A stretch of DNA of 64,000 bases from Persicimonas caeni. GTDB taxonomy: Bacteria > Myxococcota_A > Bradymonadia > Bradymonadales > Bradymonadaceae. A program made the translations under genes and the position numbers. The stretch lies in NCBI RefSeq assembly GCF_006517175.1, contig NZ_CP041186.1, positions 4,057,074-4,121,073 on the forward strand, written 5' to 3'. Shown one piece after another: positions 41,794 to 50,277 of this stretch (position 1 is its first letter; every line of letters begins with the position of its first letter). The notes below the pieces were generated by a model. That model was given only the letters and a program-made list of their open reading frames with translations, was not told the origin of the DNA and did not search any database.

Positions 41794-42217
41794 AAGGCAC
41801 ACGCCTTGCCCAAACACGTGCGGGGCCCGAGACGGACCCCGCGACGACGAGGTGCCAGACACCGTATTGTGGTCGGCGAACCCGTCCATCGAGACCCACG
41901 AAGTGGGTTAACGGTGAGGTGTCAGGCACCGTGTTGTGCGGCCGTGATCGTGATCGTCGTCGTGATCGGCCGTTTGTCTCGCCGCGAACGACCACCGCCG
42001 ATCACGACGACGATCACGATCACGATCACGGAGCCGTCGACGCGGTGTCAGGCTCCGTGTTGTCGCGTGTCTGAGGCAAGGCACACGCCTTGCCCGAACA
42101 CGTGCGGGGCCCGAGACGGACCCCGGCGGCCGGGGACGACCGCGCCCCGACCGTCAACGCAGCGCATCAACAAAGATATGCGGGATGGCGTCGACGAGGT
42201 GTCAGGCACCGTGTTGC
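41794..42217. repeat. Cluster of REP-like palindromes and direct repeats
   Basis: Four copies of a ggtgtcaggcaccgtgttg-type word at 41851, 41919, 42044 and 42199; each is a short palindrome (GGTG...CACC, or CTCC in the third). A 47-nt segment beginning aaggcacacgccttgccc is present twice (41794-41840 and 42078-42124) with one mismatch. Such words typically accompany REP elements moved by RAYT transposases; no transposase is present here. Confidence 0.8.
41943..42025. repeat. 28-bp perfect inverted repeat (gatcgt family)
   Basis: Arms 41943-41970 and 41998-42025 are exact reverse complements with a 27-nt loop. Built from the same gatcgt/gatcgtcgt words as the palindrome at the CHAT gene start. 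Confidence 0.9.
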
Positions 42218-42627
42218 GGCACGCGGAGCGGCTGCTTGCTGCCCGCGGAGCCCTCGCCGGTGCAGCCCCAAGGCTCGCCTTGGGATCGGGCGTGCGATTC
42301 CTGAACGCCGACCAACCCCTGCTTAGCAAAACAAGTGGGCAAGCCCCGGCTCCGCATCGGCAAATGAGATGTGTGGGATGATCAGAGGTGCACGTGCACG
42401 CTTTGGCCTTCTTGCTATGCGATCGCAAACAGAAATGGACACGTTGGGCGTATTTTTCTTTGGGTTTGGAAGTTGCTGAAATGATTGTTGTATTCACGTT
42501 TTTCGTTCGGCCTCTCCAATGAAGAATCAATTCTACACGCAACAAATTAGGCGGTTCTGCCGAAAACCTAGTACGAGGGGGCAATCCCCCTCATGACAAT
42601 CGCACCCAATGAATGCAGAGGCCATAA

Positions 42628-42972
42628 ATGCTCAGTCACGAAAAATTCGATGTTTATGATGTTGCACTCGATTTCGTCGCCATTACGTCGGTCATTCTCG
42701 AACGGCTGCCGCGCGGAACCGGCAATCTGAAGAGTCAGCTCAACCGCGCATCCACGTCGATCCTGCTCAATATTGCGGAGGGCGCCGGGAAGGTTCGACC
42801 GAAGGACAAGGCGAGCTTTTACACGATTGCTCGCGGTTCCACGTTCGAGTGCGGCGCAATCTACGATGTTCTGAATGCTCGCCACCTCATTAAGCCGACC
42901 GAGCATGAGCGCGGCAAATCCCAACTCGTGCGCATCGCGTCGATGCTCACAAAGTTGATTAACTTGGAGTAG
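42628..42972 (+). CDS. Four-helix-bundle protein (S23 / 23S-IVS-encoded type)
   Basis: 114 residues, ATG 42628 with AGAGG upstream. Family features: 'KFDVYDVALDFVAITSVIL' helix 1, 'LPRGTGNLKSQLNRASTSILLNIAEGAG' (split here) with the conserved Asn-x-Ala-Glu-Gly-Ala core, 'KASFYTIARGSTFECGAIYDVL', and a last helix. These proteins are encoded in 23S rRNA intervening sequences or as orphans in genomes, and resemble the Avd protein of diversity-generating retroelements. Here no rRNA, reverse transcriptase or template repeat is present; instead the gene sits between gtgcac-rich direct repeats. GC content is lower than in neighbours. Function unknown. Confidence 0.88.
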   Translation: MLSHEKFDVYDVALDFVAITSVILERLPRGTGNLKSQLNRASTSILLNIAEGAGKVRPKDKASFYTIARGSTFECGAIYDVLNARHLIKPTEHERGKSQLVRIASMLTKLINLE

Positions 42973-42989
42973 GCCCTCACCTCCGTCGT

Positions 42990-43108
42990 GAACGTGCACG
43001 TGCACCTGAACGTAAACGGCAGTTCACCCTGCAGTGAGCTCGACGACGGCCACGAACCCCGAGCAAGCTCACTCGCTCACTTCGAACGTCGTGAACGTGC
43101 GCGTGCAC
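42990..43108 (+). repeat. Long direct repeat, right copy, with extra gtgcac words
   Basis: 42990-43092 matches 41443-41546. A further gaacgtgcgcgtgcacctt follows at 43093-43111. A shorter gtgcacgtgcac word also stands at 42388, upstream of the four-helix-bundle gene, so that gene is bracketed by these words on both sides. Confidence 0.88.
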
Positions 43109-43147
43109 CTTACACGCCTTTGTCAATCGCCACCCGCAATCCACAAA

Positions 43148-43176
43148 TTGAACCCGCCCCCACCATATGATATCCC
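43148..43176 (+). promoter_or_regulatory. Possible promoter of the glycosyltransferase gene
   Basis: TTGAAC at 43148, 17-nt spacer, TATCCC at 43171, 40 nt before the ATG at 43217. Confidence 0.3.
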
Positions 43177-43216
43177 CTCCTACACGGAATCGCCCGAACG
43201 ATCATGCTGTTAAGGC

Positions 43217-46195
43217 ATGTCGCACGGGCGATTCGAGTTTGATCCAACCCACAAAGTACGGGATTCCGTGAACGACTCATCCAAAACGACCGAGATCCAG
43301 CCCGCCGAGGCGGTCGAGCGCCAGGGGTGGTACTCCTGGTGGTCTTCGAAGACCGGCACGATGGTGGCTGTGGGGCTTCTCGTGGTGGTCGCCGGCACGC
43401 TGTTGTTCGGCCAGTTGTCGAGCTTGGGTATCTGGGAGCCGTGGGAGGCCGACGAGATCTTGGCGGCGCGCGAGTACGCCGAGCGCGGCGACGAGAAAGC
43501 CGCCGAGGCCCCCAAAGACGGCGAGGACGGCAAAAGCAAGTTGGAGCACGCCCGGGTCCAGCCCGAGCAGCTGCGCGATGGCGCCGACGCGCCCGAACCC
43601 AACTGGGCCACGCCGACCATCGACGGCCGCCGCGTGACGCGTCCGTTGCTCAAGACCTGGCTCATCTCGTGGTCGATCGGCAAATCCGACGACTCCTCCC
43701 GCTTCGAGGTCGGCAAGCTCGAGCGCTCGGCGCGCCTGCCCATCGCGGTGAGCGTCTTTTTGCTCGTGCTTCTCGTCTTCTTCTGGATCAAGAGCCACTT
43801 CGACACCTGGTCGGCGCTGCTCGCTTCGGTCGTGCTGGTCAGCGCACCGGCCGTCTTTTTCGGCGCGCACACGCTGAGCACGGGCATGCTCTTCGTGGTC
43901 GTCAGCTCTCTGGCGGTCATGGCCTATTTCCAGCTCGCCCACGCCTGCGATCCCAAGGAGCGCTGGCTGTGGGGCGCGCTTCTGGGCGTGGCTCTGTCGC
44001 TCAGCTTTTTGGAGCTTCGCTTCTGGGGGTTGGTCACGCCGCTGGCGGTCATCGTCGGCTACGCGGTCACCCAACTCCCCTTCGAGCAGGTCGCTCGCGC
44101 TCGCGCGAACCCCTCGGGCGTCGCCGTGATGGTCGAACGCCTCGACGTCGGCCTTGCCGTCGCCTCGCTTCTAGGCGCCGGCGGCGTGCTCCTTTGGGGC
44201 CTGCAACGAAGCGCCGACGCCACCAACGACGTCTACTTTCTGCCGCATGTTCTGCAGTGGATCGCCATCTTGGTGCCGTCGTTCATCCTGCTCGCCGGCT
44301 TGTTCCTGGCCAGAAGGACTCGCGCGGTCCGCTCGCTCATCGGCGGGCCGGGCGCGCTCGCCGTGGTGATGACGGCCATCGTCGTGGCGCTCGTCACGAT
44401 GGCCTACGGCGACGCCAACCCGCTTCGACGCATCGACGGCGAGATCGCCGGTAAGATCCCGCTTCTGACCTTCTTGCTCGAAAATCACCTCACCGGCTCG
44501 AGCCTGGCAAAAGACCACCTGCACTTTGCCATGTGGGTGCGCCAGCTCGGCTTCTCGTTGCTCCCCTGGGTCGCCCTCGTGCCGCTGGGCGTGGGTTACT
44601 GCGCGCGCGCCGCTCGCCTCGAAGACGACGACGGAAAACCGCTGACCGACCTGATGTCGGCGCAGTCCTCCTTCAAGCGCTTGCTGTTGGTGTGGGGCTT
44701 TATGACCGCGGTCGTGGTCGCCGCCTCGTCGGGCTTCGACCACTACTACTACGCGGGCTATTTGCCCCTGTTGGTGGGCGTGGGCCTGATGCTGGGCGAC
44801 GTCGCGTTCTGGAAGCGCGCACGCCTGCACTCGCTGGTCGTCTACGCCATGGGCTTTGTGGCCGTGGCCACGATCATGATGCTCGGCAAAGACCTCGAGC
44901 GCTTCCCCGATCGTTTCATGGAAGCCTACCTGGTCTTTCAGGAAGACCTCGAGCTTCCCGACGACTTTAGCTTTGGCAAGACGCTCAAGGCCATCAAATA
45001 TGGCTGGGCGATCATGCTGGCGACCTTCTTCTTCGGGCTCGCCTCCTGGGCGGGGCTCACCCTTCGAACCCTGCGCGAGCTTCCCGGGCGCTTCCGCGCC
45101 TGGCGGGCGCGCCGCAAAGCCAAGGGCGACGAGACCGCCGAAGACGGCGGCGAGTTCATCGAAACGCCCCAGCATATCGAAAAGACCCAGGACGAGGTCT
45201 CTCCGCTGCGCAAGCGCGCCTGGCAAAAGGAAGCCTACCGCGCCGAAGAGGGCCTCATCCCCGCACTGGCTCGCCTGGTCGAACTCCCCAGCACCTGGGG
45301 GGCCATCGTGGCGATCGCCGGGGTGGCCACCGCCGGGATCTTCTTGTTCTCCTTTGCTCCCAAGCTGTCGGCGCACCTGTCGCAGCAGGGCATCTTCCAG
45401 ACCTATACCGAGGTCGCCGCCGACGACGAGCCGCTGTACCGCCACAACGTGTCGGTGGGCGACAGCTCGGTCTACCTGGGCGAAGTGCCCCAGATCTCGC
45501 GCACCGAGGCGTTCGTCGACCGGTTCGACGACGAGGAGCGCTTCTTCGTCGTCATCCCCCGCGACCGCCTCGCCGCCATCAACTACGATATCCGCAAGCG
45601 CTTCGGGCGCGACCTGCCCGTGCTCGACGACAGCTCCAGCCGGCTCTTGCTGGCCAGCAACAAGCTCGAAGACGGCGAAGAGCAGAAAAACTTCATCTCG
45701 AAGGCCATCGTCGACAACCCCAAAGAATTCGAGCCCGAGATTCCGCTGCGCTTTGCCAAAAACGGCCGGATCATGCCGGCGACCTACGATGACCGACTCG
45801 AACTCATCGGTTGGAACATCGACCGGAAGCCCGAAGACGGCACCTTCCCGACCTACAAGTGGGGCGAGAAGGCCAAGCTGACTTTCTACTTCCGGGTCAA
45901 AAAGCGCATCAGCGGACAGCAAAAGATCTTTATGCACGTCGACTACCCGGGAAGCCGCATCCACGGCGATCACGAGCCCGCCAACGGCGATTTCCCGACC
46001 AACTACTGGCTACCCGGCGACATCGTCAAAGACGAGTACGAACTCAACATCGACTCGTACTCCTCGCCGGGCATCTACACCATCTGGATGGGCTTCTACC
46101 GCGGCAGCCGCCGCATGCAGGTCGAGCCCAAGCAGGCCCACGACGGCGATAACCGCGTGCTGGTCGGTAAGATCGAGGTCGAAGGCATGCTGTAA
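43217..46195 (+). CDS. GT39/ArnT-like membrane glycosyltransferase
   Basis: 992 residues. After one N-terminal helix ('GTMVAVGLLVVVAGTLLF') comes 'LGIWEPWEADEILAAREYAE', with the Asp-Glu of the first periplasmic loop found in GT-C enzymes (ArnT, PMT), although here it is followed by a long hydrophilic insertion of ~90 residues. About 11-12 membrane segments follow to residue ~620, then a charged loop, another helix near residue 700, and a soluble C-terminal domain ('IRKRFGRDLPVLDDSS', 'YNFDY'-like strands, 'GIYTIWMGFYRGSRRMQVEP'). Such enzymes move a sugar from a polyprenyl-phosphate donor to lipid A or protein. Donor and acceptor unknown. A GTG at 43268 is the alternative start. Confidence 0.82.
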   Translation: MSHGRFEFDPTHKVRDSVNDSSKTTEIQPAEAVERQGWYSWWSSKTGTMVAVGLLVVVAGTLLFGQLSSLGIWEPWEADEILAAREYAERGDEKAAEAPKDGEDGKSKLEHARVQPEQLRDGADAPEPNWATPTIDGRRVTRPLLKTWLISWSIGKSDDSSRFEVGKLERSARLPIAVSVFLLVLLVFFWIKSHFDTWSALLASVVLVSAPAVFFGAHTLSTGMLFVVVSSLAVMAYFQLAHACDPKERWLWGALLGVALSLSFLELRFWGLVTPLAVIVGYAVTQLPFEQVARARANPSGVAVMVERLDVGLAVASLLGAGGVLLWGLQRSADATNDVYFLPHVLQWIAILVPSFILLAGLFLARRTRAVRSLIGGPGALAVVMTAIVVALVTMAYGDANPLRRIDGEIAGKIPLLTFLLENHLTGSSLAKDHLHFAMWVRQLGFSLLPWVALVPLGVGYCARAARLEDDDGKPLTDLMSAQSSFKRLLLVWGFMTAVVVAASSGFDHYYYAGYLPLLVGVGLMLGDVAFWKRARLHSLVVYAMGFVAVATIMMLGKDLERFPDRFMEAYLVFQEDLELPDDFSFGKTLKAIKYGWAIMLATFFFGLASWAGLTLRTLRELPGRFRAWRARRKAKGDETAEDGGEFIETPQHIEKTQDEVSPLRKRAWQKEAYRAEEGLIPALARLVELPSTWGAIVAIAGVATAGIFLFSFAPKLSAHLSQQGIFQTYTEVAADDEPLYRHNVSVGDSSVYLGEVPQISRTEAFVDRFDDEERFFVVIPRDRLAAINYDIRKRFGRDLPVLDDSSSRLLLASNKLEDGEEQKNFISKAIVDNPKEFEPEIPLRFAKNGRIMPATYDDRLELIGWNIDRKPEDGTFPTYKWGEKAKLTFYFRVKKRISGQQKIFMHVDYPGSRIHGDHEPANGDFPTNYWLPGDIVKDEYELNIDSYSSPGIYTIWMGFYRGSRRMQVEPKQAHDGDNRVLVGKIEVEGML

Positions 46196-46261
46196 GCTTG
46201 ACCAATTCGCCCTTTTATAAGAAAACCAATACGGTACTGCTCGGCACCGTACGGAGGACGC

Positions 46262-46618
46262 ATGTTCAGACAGAAGTTGACGAGGGTCGTCAAAAACGTC
46301 GATGGATCCCTCGGCTGCATGTTGATCGGGTTCGACGGCATTCCTATCGACAGCGTCTTTAGCGGCGAGGAACTCGTCCAGATGAACGCAGTCGCCGTCG
46401 AATTGAGCAACCTGCTGGACAAATTTCGTCGTCTGCAGATTTACGAGGTCGGGGAAGTTAACGAGGTGAGCATTACGCTGGGGGAGGTGACCGCGCTCGC
46501 ACGTGTGGTCGCCAGTGAGTACCTGCTGATCTTGGCGCTCGACACCGACGCCGACGTCAATCGCGGCCAGACCATGCTGCGACTGATCGCGCCGTACGTC
46601 GAACGCGAGATGGTCTGA
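46262..46618 (+). CDS. Roadblock/LC7-domain protein (MglB-like)
   Basis: 118 residues, ATG 46262 preceded by CGGAGG. A single alpha/beta roadblock fold: 'VVKNVDGSLGCMLIGFDGIPIDSVF' (split), 'LSNLLDKFRRLQIYEVGEV', 'NEVSITLGEVTALARVV', 'YLLILALDTDADVNRGQTML'. In Myxococcus MglB is such a protein and acts as GAP for the small GTPase MglA in polarity and motility. No mglA is in the window, so it may serve another GTPase. Confidence 0.88.
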   Translation: MFRQKLTRVVKNVDGSLGCMLIGFDGIPIDSVFSGEELVQMNAVAVELSNLLDKFRRLQIYEVGEVNEVSITLGEVTALARVVASEYLLILALDTDADVNRGQTMLRLIAPYVEREMV

Positions 46619-46683
46619 CTCGCCCCCGCCGACGTGATTGCCCCCCGTGGCCCCCAATTTATTAGAAATTCAGAAGTCCGCGC

Positions 46684-46721
46684 GTTCGTTTGACTCACGG
46701 TCAAGCGAACGGCTCTATTTT
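46684..46721 (+). terminator. Terminator after the roadblock gene
   Basis: 11-bp stem GTTCGTTTGAC / GTCAAGCGAAC (one G-T pair), 5-nt loop, then GGCTCTATTTTT. It ends 14 nt before the efp start, so it could also influence efp expression. Confidence 0.7.
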
Positions 46722-46735
46722 TGGAGATTCACTCG

Positions 46736-47305
46736 ATGACGATCGATACCACCCAATTCCGTAAAAACCTCAAGATCGAGATCGACGGCGAGCCCTTCAT
46801 CATTCTGGAGGCCAAGCACGTCAAGCCGGGTAAAGGCGTCGCGTTCGTCAAAACGCGCTACAAGAGCCTGGAGACCGGACGCGTCTTCAACGAGAACTTC
46901 CGCTCGGGCGACACGGTCGACACGCCGAATATCGAGTCGCGCGAGATGCAGTATCTCTACCAGGACGAGACCGGCCACTACGTATTCATGGACGAGGACA
47001 CCTACGAGCAAATCCGGGTGTCGGCCGAGGCCATGGAGCCGGTGCTCGACTATCTGAAGGACAATATGACTATCGACATTCTGTTCCACAACGGCAAAGC
47101 TATCAGTGTCGAGCCGCCGACGTTCGTGGAGCTGAAAGTCACCAAGACCGATCCCGGCGTCAAAGGCAACACCGCGCAGGGTGGCACCAAACCGGCCACG
47201 GTCGAAACCGGCGCCACGGTCATCGTCCCGCTCTACTTGGAGCAGGGTGAGATCATCAAAGTGGACACCCGCAACGGCGAGTTCGTCGAGCGGGTCAATA
47301 AATAA
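46736..47305 (+). CDS. efp: Translation elongation factor P
   Basis: 189 residues, the normal length. EF-P relieves ribosome stalling at polyproline stretches. The tip loop 'HVKPGKGVAFV' carries Lys33, the residue beta-lysylated in enterobacteria; the modification route here is not visible. The OB domains follow ('TYEQIRVSAEAMEPVLDYL', 'PPTFVELKVTKTDPGVKG') and the end is '...NGEFVERVNK'. ATG 46736 with GGAG upstream is preferred to the longer reading. Confidence 0.97.
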   Translation: MTIDTTQFRKNLKIEIDGEPFIILEAKHVKPGKGVAFVKTRYKSLETGRVFNENFRSGDTVDTPNIESREMQYLYQDETGHYVFMDEDTYEQIRVSAEAMEPVLDYLKDNMTIDILFHNGKAISVEPPTFVELKVTKTDPGVKGNTAQGGTKPATVETGATVIVPLYLEQGEIIKVDTRNGEFVERVNK

Positions 47306-47311
47306 AAGAGC

Positions 47312-47353
47312 GAACGGGCGAAGACGCACGCTTGACGCCGTATTCGCCCGTTC
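47312..47353 (+). terminator. Hairpin after efp
   Basis: Perfect 11-bp stem GAACGGGCGAA / TTCGCCCGTTC around a 20-nt loop, 6 nt after the efp stop. The gcgaacgg / gcgaagac words echo the 8-bp arrays elsewhere. Confidence 0.7.
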
Positions 47354-47410
47354 CTAACATCGGGTCTCCAAAGCTACACAGCTTCACGGGCCAGTTTACT
47401 TGCTAGAAAG

Positions 47411-47439
47411 TTGCGACGTTGCGTCGGGCGTCGTATCGT
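47411..47439 (+). promoter_or_regulatory. Possible promoter of the large TPR gene
   Basis: TTGCGA at 47411, 17-nt spacer, TATCGT at 47434, 47 nt before the GTG start. Confidence 0.35.
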
Positions 47440-47486
47440 AGACTGGACACTCGAGACCAACGAGCAAACTGGGCTAGGTCCTCTCT

Positions 47487-50120
47487 GTGGGAATCAACCG
47501 CAACAAAGTTCTGAACGCCGCGCGCAAGCAGGTGCGCAAGGGCAACTGGGAAAAAGCGATCAGCAAGTATCAGCAGCTGGTCGACGACGACCCGTCCGAC
47601 GCACGCAGCCAGCTCAAGATCGCGGACCTGTACAGCAAGCTCGATCGCACCGAAGAGGCGCTCGACGCCTACGGGGCCGTCGCCAAGCACTACGCCGCCG
47701 ACGACATCTACGAAAAGGCGGTCGCCGTCTACAAGCAGGCGCTTCGCCTCGCCCCCGACGAGCCCACACTGCACCGCGACCTGGGCGACGCTTACCATCG
47801 CTTGGGCCGCCTCAAAGACGCGGTGCGCTCGTACCACAAAGCCCAAAAGATCTATAAGCAGGTCGGCGACGCCGCCTCCCAGCGTGAGTTGCTCGAGCGC
47901 ATGATCCGCCTCGACCCCGACGACGTGGGCATGCGGATCCAACTCGCCGAGCGCTACGCCAAGGACAACCTGCACGATCAGGCCCTCGAGCTGTTCGAAC
48001 ACGCCGCCGAGAAGCTCGACGACGAAGGGCGCATCGACGAGTACGTCCAGGTCGCCGAGCGCATCATCTTTTTACGCGACGACGCGCTGCACCTTCGCCG
48101 CCGCGTCATCGACATCTACCTGCAGCGCAACGACAACAAGCACGCGCTCAAGCACCTGCAGGTCTGCTTCAAGCAGCACCCGCAAAACGTGGGCATCCTC
48201 GAGCTGCTCGTCGAGACGTTTCGCCGGCTCGACCGCCACGACAAGGCTGTGTTGGTGATGCACGAGCTCGCCAACCTGTACAGCAAGCAGTCGCGCCAGG
48301 AGGACGTCGCGCAGGTCTACTCGGACATCCTCGAGCTCGCCCCGAACGACAAGCGCGCCAAAAAGGAGCTGCAGAAGCTTCGCCAACTCGACGACTCGGG
48401 CGTGATGACCGGCCGGCGCGACACCGGCCCGCTGCACCCGCAGCGAAACCACACCCCCACCGAGCCGCCCAGCGTCGACGCCCTCGACGGCATCGAGTTT
48501 TTGGACGAGGAGTCCGAGGGCGAAAGCGAGGTCGTCGAGATCCAGGCGCCGGCCGCTCGATCCCACTCGGCCTCCCAGCATGCTTCGCGACAAGACGCGC
48601 CCCGACAAGACACGTCCCAGCCGCAGACTCCGCCGCCTGCGGCCCAGGACGACGTGCCCCAGACCCTCGACGAGGACCAGCTCGTCGACGTCAGCGCCGA
48701 AATCGAGGTCATCGAGGCGGTCGAGCCGACCATCGAGCATAGTGGCCCGAAGACGACCGAAGAGGAGATCGCCAAGGAGCTCAAAGAGACCGACGTCTTC
48801 ATCAAGTACGGCCTGCACGACAAGGCCTACGAGACGATCGTCGGCGTGATCGCCAAGCACCCCGACAGCCTGCAGGCCCGCGAGCAGATGAAGAAGCTGC
48901 AGCAGGCCCGCAACAACCCCGAAGGCGCGGTCGACGAGCTCCTGGAGATGGCCCGCATCACCCGCACCACCCCGGGGCGCGCCCAGAAGTTCATCTCCGA
49001 GGCGCTCGAGCTCACCGGTGACATCGCCCGCGTGCACGAGGCCGCCGAAAAGTACGGCCTGACCGCCGGCGACCTCGACGCCGAGGTCCTCGACGAGATT
49101 GCGCTCGTCGAGCTCGACAACCTCGAGATCGCCGAGCCCTCCGACGCCGGCGGCGAACCTGCCGACGATCTGCTCGAGCTCGACATGGGCGACCTCGAAT
49201 TCGTCGACGCCGAGCCCGAAGAGGTCAACCCCGCCGAGCTCGAAGCCGGCTTCCACGAGATTGAAGAGTCGGTCGTCGAGATGAGCGAAATCGAGCTCGA
49301 CGTCGACGACCTCGAAGGCCTCGAACTCGTCGAAGACACCGACGCCGAGATGATCGAGGTCACCGACGACGACCTCGACTTCGACGAGTCCGCCTTCGAC
49401 GACGCCGACGTCGTCGACATGGACGTCGACCTCGACGGCCTGGGCGAGCTGAGCGACGACCAGATGGTCGCCCTTGACGACGCCGACGACAGCGCCGACG
49501 GCGGCGGCTTCGGCTTTGACATCAGCGAAGAAGAGGCCGACTCGATGTTCGACGACCTGTTTGGCGACTTCGACGGCCCCAGCGAAGCGGTCAACCTGGG
49601 CGGCGACGACCCCCTGGGCGAACTCGCCGAGGTCGACTTCTTCCTGCAGCAGGGCCTGGTCAGCGAGGCCGAAGAGACCCTCGACCGCGTCCAAGACGAA
49701 AACCCCCAACACCGCGGCATCGAAAAGCGCGCTCGCCAGATCCAGCAGGCCCGCCAGGGCATCGAGCCCGAAGCCAACCCCTTCGGCGCCCGCAGCCTCT
49801 CCCAAAAATTCGTCCCCGGCGCCGAGCACGAGTCCACCGGCTCGCTCAACCTGGGCGAAGCCGCCTTCAACAACACCAGCATCGAGCTCGGCACCGCCTA
49901 CCGCGACATGGGCCTGTACGACGAAGCCATCGACGAGCTCACCCAGGCCCTCGACGACCCCCAGGCCGCCGACGCCGCCCACTTCCACATCGCCCTGTGC
50001 GAAATCGAAAAGGGCGACCACGCCGCCGCCACCGAGCGCCTCCAAAACCTGGCCCAGGCCGCCAACGCCAACGGCATCCGCCGCGCCGCCCAACAAAAGC
50101 TCCAAGAGCTGGGCGCCTAA
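47487..50120 (+). CDS. Large cytoplasmic TPR protein with acidic middle
   Basis: 877 residues from GTG 47487. Residues 1-300 hold about seven TPRs ('GNWEKAISKYQQLVDDDPSD', 'KLDRTEEALDAYGAVAKHYA', 'RLGRLKDAVRSYHKAQKIYK'). A Gln/Pro/Asp linker follows, then a second short TPR set near 420-480, then a very acidic segment near 540-720 ('EIELDVDDLEGLELVEDTDA'), and C-terminal TPRs ('SIELGTAYRDMGLYDEAIDE'). No signal peptide or membrane segment. Myxobacterial gliding and polarity machinery uses proteins of this build, and a roadblock gene is two genes upstream, but a direct link is inference. Confidence 0.85.
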   Translation: MGINRNKVLNAARKQVRKGNWEKAISKYQQLVDDDPSDARSQLKIADLYSKLDRTEEALDAYGAVAKHYAADDIYEKAVAVYKQALRLAPDEPTLHRDLGDAYHRLGRLKDAVRSYHKAQKIYKQVGDAASQRELLERMIRLDPDDVGMRIQLAERYAKDNLHDQALELFEHAAEKLDDEGRIDEYVQVAERIIFLRDDALHLRRRVIDIYLQRNDNKHALKHLQVCFKQHPQNVGILELLVETFRRLDRHDKAVLVMHELANLYSKQSRQEDVAQVYSDILELAPNDKRAKKELQKLRQLDDSGVMTGRRDTGPLHPQRNHTPTEPPSVDALDGIEFLDEESEGESEVVEIQAPAARSHSASQHASRQDAPRQDTSQPQTPPPAAQDDVPQTLDEDQLVDVSAEIEVIEAVEPTIEHSGPKTTEEEIAKELKETDVFIKYGLHDKAYETIVGVIAKHPDSLQAREQMKKLQQARNNPEGAVDELLEMARITRTTPGRAQKFISEALELTGDIARVHEAAEKYGLTAGDLDAEVLDEIALVELDNLEIAEPSDAGGEPADDLLELDMGDLEFVDAEPEEVNPAELEAGFHEIEESVVEMSEIELDVDDLEGLELVEDTDAEMIEVTDDDLDFDESAFDDADVVDMDVDLDGLGELSDDQMVALDDADDSADGGGFGFDISEEEADSMFDDLFGDFDGPSEAVNLGGDDPLGELAEVDFFLQQGLVSEAEETLDRVQDENPQHRGIEKRARQIQQARQGIEPEANPFGARSLSQKFVPGAEHESTGSLNLGEAAFNNTSIELGTAYRDMGLYDEAIDELTQALDDPQAADAAHFHIALCEIEKGDHAAATERLQNLAQAANANGIRRAAQQKLQELGA

Positions 50121-50277
50121 GGCTGCCGGACGCTCCATCCGTTTCAGTCCACCTTCGTAAACATTTCAGTCCTCCGTCGTAAAATGGGAAGGAATTGGCG
50201 CGTCATGTAAATGCGCCGAATGAGCCCTCTTTGTATTCTCTCCCCGTCTACTCAGTTTGATGACGAGGGAGTGAATC

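Noticed and set aside
41445-42381. Several 60-260-codon frames in the repeat island
   Set aside because: They are encoded by tandem and inverted repeats, are Arg/Pro-rich, have no ribosome sites and contradict one another.
42628-42972. Avd protein of a diversity-generating retroelement
   Set aside because: No reverse transcriptase, template repeat or variable repeat is found in the window; an orphan S23-type gene is the safer call.
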